From Clostridiales bacterium (GTDB lineage: Bacteria > Bacillota > Clostridia > Saccharofermentanales > Saccharofermentanaceae), in the NCBI GenBank assembly GCA_017428155.1, contig JAFRRJ010000004.1, positions 1 to 64,000 on the forward strand: a stretch of 64,000 nt of DNA, in the 5' to 3' direction. Shown in pieces: positions 8,570-16,367 of this stretch (position 1 is the first letter of the stretch; every line of letters begins with the position of its first letter). The translations under genes and the position numbers were made by a program. The notes under the pieces were generated by a model that was not told the DNA's origin, ran no database searches, and was given only the letters and a program-made list of their open reading frames with translations.

Positions 8570-8767
8570 TTACGCTCTTTCAACCTTGCCGGAACGAAGG
8601 CAACGTGTGCAAACGTTCATTGACTTGGGGGTGCCGTCAACAACAACCTTAACTCTGTGTACGTTAGCCTGCTGCGTAGTAAGCGCGCGTCTTGAAATCT
8701 GTGAACGCGTGATTCTAATCTTTCTGCCGAAGAACATATCTTTCTGGCAAACTTCACACTTAGCCAT
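8570..8767 (-). CDS. rpmB: 50S ribosomal protein L28, zinc-binding form
   Basis: A 65-residue L28 of the large ribosomal subunit. It keeps the zinc-ribbon cysteines, CEVC near the N-terminus and CTRC near residue 53, so this is the Zn-dependent (C+) paralogue type. GRKIRITRSQISRR is the rRNA-binding basic patch. An AGGAGGTG ribosome binding site sits 7-8 nt before the ATG, and a good promoter precedes it at 8803-8831. It is monocistronic between that promoter and its own terminator. Confidence 0.95.
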   Translation of the reverse strand: MAKCEVCQKDMFFGRKIRITRSQISRRALTTQQANVHRVKVVVDGTPKSMNVCTRCLRSGKVERA

Positions 8768-8802
8768 GCAAACACCTCCTGTTAGAATTCAAATGCCTAT
8801 GA

Positions 8803-8831
8803 ATAATACCACAACACATTTAATGTTGCAA
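8803..8831 (-). promoter_or_regulatory. rpmB promoter, TTGCAA-17-TATTAT
   Basis: On the minus strand TTGCAA (8831-8826) and TATTAT (8808-8803) are exactly 17 bp apart, giving a leader of about 30 nt to the rpmB ATG. Close to sigma-A consensus. Confidence 0.75.
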
Positions 8832-8855
8832 TAAGTTTTTACAGCCTTTTTCTAT

Positions 8856-10109
8856 TTATCCTGCCTTGCTGCTGAATACACGCCTTATGGTAATTATTCT
8901 GTCGCAAATATCATCTCCCGACTTGAATTCGCGAAGCCTTACGGTGGTCCTGGCAGGTGACAGCATGAACAGCGTGCCGGTATCCGTGCAGACCGCCATC
9001 TCGTATATCTCAGTGTCGCCGGGAGCCTTCTTGGGGCTTGACAGGAAGAGGATATCACCCGGAAGGATCTGCTCGATCATGATCTCTCCGGTAACGGCGT
9101 CAGGCTCAGGAATAACTTCGATTCCTGCCTTTGCCTGGCCTTCCATTGTCCTTGCGATCTCAAAGCCGTTGATCTCGGCACACACATATACGACACCGTT
9201 GACAGATGCACCGTCAATAGACATTCCGTTCTCCAGATATCTGCTGTTGACAAAAGTCAGTACCGAGCTGACAAAATAACGGCTCGAGACCTGCTCTGTC
9301 TCCGCTCTTGTCGCAAGCTCGATAACACCTGAAGAACCGATCCAGCCCTTGTCGCCGCCGGGAAGCGCGACCTGGTAAACGCCTTCTCTTTTGATATCGG
9401 CATAAAGCACGGTGTTCATCATGACTTTCTTTATCAATGTACCGTTGCTTGCGTGAGTCATTATGTTCTTTGAAGGATCCGAGACGATCAGCTTGAACTG
9501 GTGTACGTCGGGTTCTATCGAATCCATGTTGGTAATAAGGCTTGCGGACTTAACATATCCTATCAGGCCGTCCATCGTCGCAATCTTGCAGTAGCCGTTC
9601 TCACTGTCTGTCAGATACTTTACCGGTTCGTTATATAAGACCTCAGCAAGTCTCTTGGATGAGGAATCGGGTTGTGACATAAGAGGGACTGTGCTCTCTA
9701 TTACCACCCTGTAATCAGGGTCTTCATATTCAAGATTAATGACAGGCTCAACAAAGAGCTCGATGTTCGTACCCCTGAAGAGATCCGGCAGTACTCTCGG
9801 AAGGATATAGAAGACACCGGTTATAAGCAGTATAAATGCCGCGAAGGCGATCGCAAGGCTCAGTAATGTTCTCTTGCGCCTTACATTTAATGTAGCCTGC
9901 TTCTCGTTAAGTCCCCACTTATCCTCCATATCCTCGGCGCTGCCGTACTGCTCCTTGCCGGCTTCCATATCCGCAAGGAATGGAAGCTTTACGGGGCGCT
10001 CTATATGTCTAATCGTCTTGGGCGCAGATTCCTCACCTACCACAGGCTTTTTCTTCTGCCCGAGATTGCCGAAAAGACCGGACTTTTCTGTCTTATCACT
10101 TCTCTTCAT
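8856..10109 (-). CDS. membrane protein with SH3 domains and inactive NlpC/P60-like domain
   Basis: A 417-residue protein: cytoplasmic basic head, one membrane segment (about 80-103), bacterial SH3-like segments (about 135-190 and 205-262), then a C-terminal region (about 278-412) with the NlpC/P60 layout. NlpC/P60 enzymes cleave cell-wall peptides using Cys-His. Here the FDCSG-equivalent reads ASVNG (Val for the catalytic Cys near 303), and the HVGIY-equivalent reads YEMAV without His. RTMEGQAKAG and LPGDILFL are kept. It is probably a wall-binding or regulatory pseudoenzyme. I start it at 10109, where ATGA overlaps the acpS stop; the frame extends nine codons further without a better site. 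Last gene of the dnaD operon. Confidence 0.7.
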   Translation of the reverse strand: MKRSDKTEKSGLFGNLGQKKKPVVGEESAPKTIRHIERPVKLPFLADMEAGKEQYGSAEDMEDKWGLNEKQATLNVRRKRTLLSLAIAFAAFILLITGVFYILPRVLPDLFRGTNIELFVEPVINLEYEDPDYRVVIESTVPLMSQPDSSSKRLAEVLYNEPVKYLTDSENGYCKIATMDGLIGYVKSASLITNMDSIEPDVHQFKLIVSDPSKNIMTHASNGTLIKKVMMNTVLYADIKREGVYQVALPGGDKGWIGSSGVIELATRAETEQVSSRYFVSSVLTFVNSRYLENGMSIDGASVNGVVYVCAEINGFEIARTMEGQAKAGIEVIPEPDAVTGEIMIEQILPGDILFLSSPKKAPGDTEIYEMAVCTDTGTLFMLSPARTTVRLREFKSGDDICDRIITIRRVFSSKAG

Positions 10110-10507
10110 GCATTGTTCTCCAGCAGCATCACGCAATATGCGGCAGCCATTCCGCCGTCATGAGACAGGCTCAGCGATATTGAACTCATTCCCAGTTCTT
10201 CTGCATGGGAAAGAGCACCACCTGTAAGCCTTACTCCGGGAGCGCCTTTCTCATCCTTTACAACTTCGATATCCTTCATTCCCACGCCTTCGCTTAAAAG
10301 GCCTGTGCCCAAAGCTTTGCCGACAGCTTCCTTGGCGGCAAACCTTGCTGCGTACCTTTCAGCCTTCTTTAAATTATCCTTTGCAGAGGAACAGTATCTT
10401 ATCTCTTCTTCCGTGAAGCATTTATCAATAAAAGCCGTGTTGCCGTCTTCCACTATCTTTACAAATCTCGAGATATCCGCGATGTCGATTCCGCAGCGTA
10501 CGTCCAT
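10106..10507 (-). CDS. acpS: holo-[acyl-carrier-protein] synthase
   Basis: A 133-residue AcpS, which transfers 4'-phosphopantetheine from CoA to a serine of acyl carrier protein, activating fatty-acid synthesis. The Mg-binding Asp8 lies in CGIDIAD, and ARFAAKEAVGKALGTG holds the conserved Glu and Lys of the active site. The C-terminal ISLSHDGGMAAAYCV is also typical. It starts 7 nt after dnaI ends and overlaps the next gene by ATGA, so it is translationally coupled within the dnaD-dnaI operon. The length is normal for the bacterial enzyme. Confidence 0.95.
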   Translation of the reverse strand: MDVRCGIDIADISRFVKIVEDGNTAFIDKCFTEEEIRYCSSAKDNLKKAERYAARFAAKEAVGKALGTGLLSEGVGMKDIEVVKDEKGAPGVRLTGGALSHAEELGMSSISLSLSHDGGMAAAYCVMLLENNA

Positions 10508-10514
10508 TGCCCGC

Positions 10515-11414
10515 TCAGTTGCCTTCCTTCGTGTTTATAAGACCTGCAGAGGAAAGCTTGCCGCTGATCCTCATATCGCACTTGCTTACAAGAACATTTT
10601 TGGGAAATGAACTTACGAGTACAGTGGGGAGCCCTGATGCAGCCCTGATCTCAAGTATATTATTGAGCGTAGAGCCGACATTGTTGTAAAGAGTGACCTC
10701 ATCGGCAAAATCGTCGATTACCAGGAAGTCTATCCTCTTAAGATCTTCAAGAGTATCTGTACCGAGATTGGGCAGATCCTCGCATTTTACATAATAAGCA
10801 CTCTTGCCGAGATTTATCGCAGTCTTGCAGATTCCGATCGAAAGGAATGTCTTGCCGGACTGGGGAGCTGCCGAATAAAGCCATAAAGATGTCTTGTCGG
10901 CGTTATCTGAGATGCCGAGCATAGCCTTAAGGAATCTGTTCTTTATCTTCTTTCTTCCGGCAGGATCACCAAGATAGTCATCTCTGTAATTCTTCATCCT
11001 GTATGACGAATAATCAGCCATTCCGCTGATCTCATAGCACATCTCAAGTTCTTTCCTTCTGCAGGAGCATACCTTGACCGTACCGTCCGCTCCCTCCGTA
11101 AAACCGGTATCATTGCACTTATCACAGACAGGCTTTGCGATATCAAACTCCGGATCGATCTTATTTACCGCTATTATCCTGTCACGCTTGGTCTGAAGCT
11201 CCTCTTCGGCTATATCAAACCTCCTGATAAGTCTCTCGTCCTTATCTATTACGGCAATAAATCTGCTGTTGCGGACATTAAGGATCTGACTGTCTATCTC
11301 CTTGAGTTCGGGGAACTCGCTGTATACGCGCTTAACATTCCTCTCACGGATAATATCGCTTGTCGCTGACACTTCGGTAAGGCCTTCACTGATCAAGTCT
11401 TTAATCGTTTTCAT
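10515..11414 (-). CDS. dnaI: DnaI/DnaC-type replicative helicase loader
   Basis: A 299-residue AAA+ protein that loads the replicative helicase onto DNA. The N-terminal part has a zinc-binding cysteine set (C97, C100, C116, C118) typical of DnaI. The ATPase part has AAPQSGKT (182-189) where GxxxxGKT is expected, so the first glycine is Ala, and a Walker B FLVIDDFADE (about 230-239). I chose ATG 11414 because GGAG lies 7-8 nt before it; an upstream open frame has no such site. It overlaps the dnaD-like stop by 14 nt. The partner is presumably DnaB/DnaC helicase encoded elsewhere. Confidence 0.87.
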   Translation of the reverse strand: MKTIKDLISEGLTEVSATSDIIRERNVKRVYSEFPELKEIDSQILNVRNSRFIAVIDKDERLIRRFDIAEEELQTKRDRIIAVNKIDPEFDIAKPVCDKCNDTGFTEGADGTVKVCSCRRKELEMCYEISGMADYSSYRMKNYRDDYLGDPAGRKKIKNRFLKAMLGISDNADKTSLWLYSAAPQSGKTFLSIGICKTAINLGKSAYYVKCEDLPNLGTDTLEDLKRIDFLVIDDFADEVTLYNNVGSTLNNILEIRAASGLPTVLVSSFPKNVLVSKCDMRISGKLSSAGLINTKEGN

Positions 11415-12471
11415 CTGCGTCTCCAAACATATCAAGGATATCATCAGGTATCGTATCGTCATCATCTGCAGGCTTCTCAGGAGCTGCAGAAACTTTTACA
11501 GCCTGAGTCCCGTCAGAAGCAGTGCCTATTCCCGCCTCTTCGCCGGTGCGCCATGTAGAACCGGTCTTGGGAGATCTTCTGACCGCCTTGCGCTTGTTCT
11601 CCCGGTGTTCCTCTTCCTCGAATCTGACAGCATCTTCCTCTGTCTTAACACCCTGATCGTGCCACTTGGCAAGCGTGTCACCGACATTCTTCAATGTCAG
11701 ATTGCTTCTGTAATCATTGACTCTGAAAGCAAGATTAACGAGTTCTTCCGTAGCACCGAGCTCTTCAGCCCAGCAGGTCACGCGCTCTATATCAAGACCG
11801 TTAAGTCTCTTGCGCATGAGGCTTCCCGTAAGCTTGATAAGCTTCTTTGTGCGCTTATTGACCTCGAGCTGCTTCTCAAGGCTCTTGATATCAGTATAGC
11901 CCTTCTCATACCAGGATCTGGCCATCTTCTCCATAAGAGCCAGAGATCTGTGTATCGACTGGTCATAGCCTTCTTCGAAAAGCTTATATACTACTCTGCC
12001 GTCGAACTTGTAATCGTAAAGGCATTTATCTATAAGTCTGTAGAAGATATAAGGAAGCTCGCCCTGATAGAATGTCGATGAGATGGAATCGGAAAGGATC
12101 TTCCTCTCCCTCTCGTTGCTGTTCAAGACTCCGTCGGGATCGTCGCCTCTGGCCTTCTGATCCTGAACATATTCCTCAACCTCGCGGATCTTTATATCTT
12201 CAAAAAAGTATGTCTTGTCTTTGCGTGCGATAAGGTTTGCAGCCATAAGTTCAGCCAGCACGGGTGCGATCTGATCCTCTGGAATGATCCTGAGCTTTCT
12301 TACAGTGGCTTCGTCAAAGCTCTCCTTCCTGCCGGTCATGTTTATCCACAGATAAACGAGCAGAGCATTCCTGCTCAGCTCCTGCGCATATCTTACAAGG
12401 AATATGTCCGGCAAAAGGCTGTCACTTATAAGAAGCCTTGTGAGATCCTCTTTGCCTTTGTCGCTCTTCAT
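11401..12471 (-). CDS. DnaD-domain primosome protein
   Basis: A 356-residue primosomal protein of the DnaB/DnaD superfamily, which remodels origin DNA and recruits the helicase loader. The N-terminal winged-helix part (about 8-85: LPDIFLVRYAQELSRNALLVYLW) is followed by a charged linker and two DnaD-type helical regions (about 130-190 and 225-305). The second ends with SNLTLKNVGDTLAKWHDQGV, close to the conserved YxxxI-type motif of the family. An acidic/basic low-complexity tail follows. The gene heads an operon with dnaI, acpS and the pseudo-NlpC/P60 gene, and pairing with dnaI supports its function. Confidence 0.88.
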   Translation of the reverse strand: MKSDKGKEDLTRLLISDSLLPDIFLVRYAQELSRNALLVYLWINMTGRKESFDEATVRKLRIIPEDQIAPVLAELMAANLIARKDKTYFFEDIKIREVEEYVQDQKARGDDPDGVLNSNERERKILSDSISSTFYQGELPYIFYRLIDKCLYDYKFDGRVVYKLFEEGYDQSIHRSLALMEKMARSWYEKGYTDIKSLEKQLEVNKRTKKLIKLTGSLMRKRLNGLDIERVTCWAEELGATEELVNLAFRVNDYRSNLTLKNVGDTLAKWHDQGVKTEEDAVRFEEEEHRENKRKAVRRSPKTGSTWRTGEEAGIGTASDGTQAVKVSAAPEKPADDDDTIPDDILDMFGDADEND

Positions 12472-12510
12472 CTGTGGTGCTAACTCCCGCTTCCTGTTTT
12501 CGCTTCGCTA

Positions 12511-12519
12511 ATTATAGCA
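12511..12519 (-). promoter_or_regulatory. extended -10 promoter of the dnaD operon
   Basis: On the minus strand TGC-TATAAT (12519-12511) forms an extended -10 element about 40 nt before the dnaD ATG. No convincing -35 is present, as expected for this promoter class. Confidence 0.5.
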
Positions 12520-12590
12520 TGTTTAAAGGGGCGTTTCGGGTAAAGCTTAGGGTAATCTTTTCGCTTTTGGGGACATTTTCGAGCGCTTCG

Positions 12591-12620
12591 AAAAAAGAAC
12601 CGCCCCCTAAGGGACGGTTC
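12591..12620 (-). terminator. terminator downstream of nifJ
   Basis: On the minus strand GAACCGTCCC and GGGGGCGGTTC pair around a TTA loop and are followed by six T (12596-12591). It closes the monocistronic nifJ unit. Confidence 0.9.
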
Positions 12621-12647
12621 AATCATTTGATCAGTTTTTATTTAAGA

Positions 12648-15600
12648 TCAAGCTTCGTTAGCCTTCTTAACATAAGAAGCATAACGGTCTCTTGAATCCT
12701 GATAGCATCTCTGGAAGAGGCCGTCAACAACTTCTGCATCGTACTTCTTGTACAGAGAGTTATAACGAACTTCTGCCTTGAGGAAGTCGAAGAAGTCTGC
12801 TGTAGGCTCCTTGGAGTCGAGAGTGAAAGGATTCTTGCCTTCTGCAGCTAATGCAGGGTTGAATCTGAAGAGGTGCCAGTAACCGCACTCAACAGCCTGC
12901 TTCTCTCTGTTCTGAGCTACCTTGAGGCCGCCCTTGATACCGTGGTTGATACAAGGAGCATAGCAGATAACGAGGGAAGGTCCCTGGTAAGCTTCTGCTT
13001 CTGTGAATGCCTTGATGAGCTGGTTCTTGTCAGATCCCATAGCAACCTGAGCAACGTAAACGTAGCCGTAGCTCATAGCCATCATACCGAGATCCTTCTT
13101 CTTAACGTGCTTACCGCCTGCAGCGAACTGAGCAACAGCACCTTGAGGTGTGGACTTGGAAGCCTGTCCGCCTGTGTTGGAGTAAACCTCTGTATCGAGA
13201 ACGAGAACGTTGACATCCTCACCTGTAGCGAGAACGTGGTCAAGTCCGCCGTAACCGATATCGTAAGCCCAGCCGTCACCACCGATGATCCACTGTGATC
13301 TCTTCATGAAGAAGTCCTCATACTCGAGAGCCTTCTTAGCAGAGTCGGAACCGTCAGCCTTGAGTGCTTCAGCAAGCTTCTCTGCGATCTCACGTGTGTT
13401 CTCGGCAGAGTTGAAGCCGTCGAGCCAAGCCTGAGCTGCAGTCTTGAGATCATCAGAAGCTGTCTCTAAAGAAGCCTCAACGAGCATCTTAGCTCTTGAT
13501 CTGAGCTGCTTGTAACCTAAGAACATACCGAGACCGTGCTCAGCGTTGTCCTCGAAGAGGGAGTTGCCCCATGCAGGACCGAATCCTCTGTAGTTTGTTG
13601 TATAAGGCATAGAAGGAGCAGAACCACCCCAGATTGAAGAACAACCTGTAGCATTGGAGATCTGCATTCTGTCGCCGAAGAGCTGTGTAAGGAGCTTAGC
13701 ATAAGGTGTCTCACCGCAGCCTGCGCATGCGCCGGAGAATTCGAGGAGGGGCTGTTCGAACTGTGAGCCCTTAACTGTTGCCTTGTTCATCGGGTTATCC
13801 TTATGAGACAGAGCAACACAGTAATCCCAGTTCTCAGCTTCCTTGAGGTTATCCTTGAGAGGTACCATGGAGATTGCCTTCTCCTTAGCGATACAGGACT
13901 CTACGCAGATACCGCAGGACAGACAGTCCATAGCGGAAACCTGGATCCTGAACTTCATGTTGTCGTAAGGCTTCATACCCTGCTTTGTCTCGAAAGGTGC
14001 ATTTGCAGCCTCTTCCTCTGTGAGGAGGAACGGACGGATAGCAGCGTGAGGGCAAACGATGGAGCACTGGTTACACTGGATACACTTGGAAGCATCCCAT
14101 ACAGGAATATCTACTGCTGTACCACGCTTCTCGTAAGCAGCTGTGCCCTGAGGGAAAGTACCGTCTTCCATACCAACGAATGTGGATACGGGGAGCTTGT
14201 TACCTTCCTGTCTGTTCATTACGTTAACGACCTTCTCGATGAACTCAGGAACAGCCTTCTTCTCAACCGGCTTATCCTCAGCTGTCTTCCAGGAATCAGG
14301 AATGTCAACTGCAACAACTGCATCAACACCTGCGTCGATAGCAGCATAGTTCATCTGAACGATATCGTCACCCTTCTTGCCGTAAGACTTGAGAGCAGCC
14401 TTCTTCATGTAGTCAACTGCCTGCTCAACAGGAAGGATTCCGGAAAGCTTGAAGAATGCGGACTGGCAGATCGTGTTGATTCTTCCGCCGAGGCCGATCT
14501 CCTTAGCCTTAGCAACTGCATCGAGAGTGAAGAACTTGATGTTGTTGTTAGCGATGTAACGCTTCATTGAGCCGGGGAGTCTGTCCTCGAGCTCTTCTCT
14601 TGTCCACTGTGTATTGAGGAGGAATGTTCCGCCCGGCTTCAGTGTTGAGAGCATATCGTACTCATAAACATAAGACTGGTTGTGGCATGCAACGAAGTCT
14701 GCCTTGTTGATGAGGTATGTGGAACGGATAGGTGTGTCACCGAATCTCAGGTCAGAGATCGTGATACCGCCGGACTTCTTGGAGTCATAAGAGAAGTAAG
14801 CCTGAGCGTACTTATCTGTATGGTCACCGATGATCTTGATGGAGTTCTTGTTAGCACCGACTGTACCGTCTGCGCCGAGACCCCAGAATCTAGCCTGAAC
14901 TGTTCCCTCGCCTGCAACTTCGATGGACTCGGAGCAATCGAGTGAGAGGAATGTGACGTCATCATCGATACCGATGGTGAATCTTTCCTTGGGCTGATCC
15001 TTCTTGAGTTCCTTAAATACTGCGAGAACGCACTCAGGTGTTGTGTCCTTGGAACCCATACCATAACGGCCGCCGATGAGCTTGGGAGCATTCTTGCCGA
15101 CATAAGCTGCAGCAACGTCGAGGTAGAGAGGCTCTGCGAAAGAACCGGGCTCCTTTGTTCTGTCGAGGACTGCGATAGCCTTAGCTGTAGCAGGAATAGC
15201 CTCGAGGAGCTTGTCAGCTGCGAAAGGTCTGTAAAGGTGAACCTTTACCATACCAACCTTCTCGCCGTGAGCGTTGAGGAAGTCGATAACTTCTTCAGCT
15301 GTCTCGCAGACAGAACCCATAGCGATGATTACACGGTCAGCATCAGCTGCACCATAGTAATTGTAAAGCTTGTAGTCTGTGCCGCGGATCTCGTTGATCT
15401 TATCCATGTAGTACTGAACCTGATCAGGTACTGCAAGATAGAAGGGGTTGGAAGCTTCTCTGCCCTGGAAGTAGATATCAGGGTTTTGAGCTGTACCACG
15501 GAGTGTCGGGTGGTTAGGAGAAAGAGCTCTCTTACGGAAAGCCTTGATTGCCTCATAGTCAACAAGTGATCCGAGTGTATCGTAGTCGATAACCTCGATC

Positions 15601-16148
15601 TTCTGGATCTCGTGTGATGTACGGAAACCGTCGAAGAAGTGGAGGAAAGGAACTCTTGTCTTGATTGAAGCGAGGTGAGCAACTGCTGCGAGGTCTGCAA
15701 CTTCCTGAACGGAGTTGGAGCAGAGCATTGCAAAACCTGTCTGACGGCAGGCATAAACGTCTGCGTGGTCACCGAAAATGTTCAGTGCGTGAGCAGCAAG
15801 AGCTCTTGCGGAAACATGGAATACGCAAGGGAGAAGCTCACCTGCGATCTTGTACATGTTAGGAATCATCAAGAGGAGACCCTGTGATGCGGTATAAGTT
15901 GTGGTTAAAGCACCTGTAGCGAGTGAGCCGTGAACGGCACCGGAAGCGCCTCCCTCAGACTCCATCTCGACGATGTTAACCGTCTGTCCGAAAATGTTCT
16001 TTCTGCCCTGCTGAGCCCATTGATCGGTGTGGTCAGCCATAGGCGAGGACGGTGTGATCGGGTAAATAGCGGCGTTCTCAGTAAATGCATACGAAGTATA
16101 CGCAGCAGCCTCGTTACCGTCCATGGTTTTCTTTGTCAGTTCTGCCAT
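12648..16148 (-). CDS. nifJ: pyruvate:ferredoxin (flavodoxin) oxidoreductase, single-chain
   Basis: A 1166-residue homodimer-type PFOR that oxidises pyruvate to acetyl-CoA and CO2 and reduces ferredoxin, the central step of clostridial fermentation. The N-terminal transketolase-like domain begins with YTSYAFTENAAIYPITPSSP. A ferredoxin domain holds two 4Fe-4S motifs, CIQCNQCSIVCP (near 690) and CLSCGICVESC (near 740). The C-terminal thiamine-pyrophosphate domain has GGDGWAYDIGYGG (near 960) and NTGGQASKSTP. CAGCGETPY provides the third cluster's cysteines. The length is standard. A good AGGAGATC-like site precedes the ATG, and the upstream region has palindromes that may be operators. Monocistronic with its own terminator. 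Confidence 0.97.
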   Translation of the reverse strand: MAELTKKTMDGNEAAAYTSYAFTENAAIYPITPSSPMADHTDQWAQQGRKNIFGQTVNIVEMESEGGASGAVHGSLATGALTTTYTASQGLLLMIPNMYKIAGELLPCVFHVSARALAAHALNIFGDHADVYACRQTGFAMLCSNSVQEVADLAAVAHLASIKTRVPFLHFFDGFRTSHEIQKIEVIDYDTLGSLVDYEAIKAFRKRALSPNHPTLRGTAQNPDIYFQGREASNPFYLAVPDQVQYYMDKINEIRGTDYKLYNYYGAADADRVIIAMGSVCETAEEVIDFLNAHGEKVGMVKVHLYRPFAADKLLEAIPATAKAIAVLDRTKEPGSFAEPLYLDVAAAYVGKNAPKLIGGRYGMGSKDTTPECVLAVFKELKKDQPKERFTIGIDDDVTFLSLDCSESIEVAGEGTVQARFWGLGADGTVGANKNSIKIIGDHTDKYAQAYFSYDSKKSGGITISDLRFGDTPIRSTYLINKADFVACHNQSYVYEYDMLSTLKPGGTFLLNTQWTREELEDRLPGSMKRYIANNNIKFFTLDAVAKAKEIGLGGRINTICQSAFFKLSGILPVEQAVDYMKKAALKSYGKKGDDIVQMNYAAIDAGVDAVVAVDIPDSWKTAEDKPVEKKAVPEFIEKVVNVMNRQEGNKLPVSTFVGMEDGTFPQGTAAYEKRGTAVDIPVWDASKCIQCNQCSIVCPHAAIRPFLLTEEEAANAPFETKQGMKPYDNMKFRIQVSAMDCLSCGICVESCIAKEKAISMVPLKDNLKEAENWDYCVALSHKDNPMNKATVKGSQFEQPLLEFSGACAGCGETPYAKLLTQLFGDRMQISNATGCSSIWGGSAPSMPYTTNYRGFGPAWGNSLFEDNAEHGLGMFLGYKQLRSRAKMLVEASLETASDDLKTAAQAWLDGFNSAENTREIAEKLAEALKADGSDSAKKALEYEDFFMKRSQWIIGGDGWAYDIGYGGLDHVLATGEDVNVLVLDTEVYSNTGGQASKSTPQGAVAQFAAGGKHVKKKDLGMMAMSYGYVYVAQVAMGSDKNQLIKAFTEAEAYQGPSLVICYAPCINHGIKGGLKVAQNREKQAVECGYWHLFRFNPALAAEGKNPFTLDSKEPTADFFDFLKAEVRYNSLYKKYDAEVVDGLFQRCYQDSRDRYASYVKKANEA

Positions 16149-16185
16149 AAACTTGATCTCCTTTGGAAAATTCTTTGCAGTTACA

Positions 16186-16197
16186 TCTGTGCACAGA
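16186..16197. promoter_or_regulatory. 12-bp perfect palindrome in the nifJ leader
   Basis: TCTGTGCACAGA is a perfect palindrome about 40 nt upstream of the nifJ start and downstream of its likely -10 elements. Position and symmetry suit a repressor operator, but no regulator is identified. Confidence 0.35.
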
Positions 16198-16204
16198 AGT
16201 ATCT

Positions 16205-16250
16205 ACTATAAATAACTGAATAATTATAAACCCATTTGGGTAATAATGGG
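16205..16250 (-). promoter_or_regulatory. nifJ promoter region with inverted repeat
   Basis: Two -10-like hexamers read on the minus strand: TATAAT (16228-16223) and TATAGT (16210-16205). An inverted repeat, CCCATT (16231-16236) and AATGGG (16245-16250) with an 8-bp spacer, covers the -35 position of the first. No good -35 is seen, which would suit activator- or repressor-controlled transcription. Confidence 0.4.
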
Positions 16251-16289
16251 GACATAAAAGAGAAAAAATAACAGTTTATTTTTTATATA

Positions 16290-16326
16290 TATTAAAGGAG
16301 CCCTTTTCATCTCGAAAAGGACTCCT
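16290..16326 (-). terminator. terminator of the VanW-family gene
   Basis: On the minus strand AGGAGTCCTTTTC pairs with GAAAAGGGCTCCT around a short GAGAT loop, with one mismatch, followed by TTTAATAT. Confidence 0.8.
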
Positions 16327-16367
16327 GTGTTAATGCTTTCTATTTCCGCTTTGGTTTTCCGGAGACT

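Noticed and set aside
13803..14570. 255-codon plus-strand frame opposite nifJ
   Set aside because: It is the complement of highly conserved PFOR sequence, has no ribosome binding site, and its Leu/Ser/Cys-rich composition is typical of an antisense shadow.
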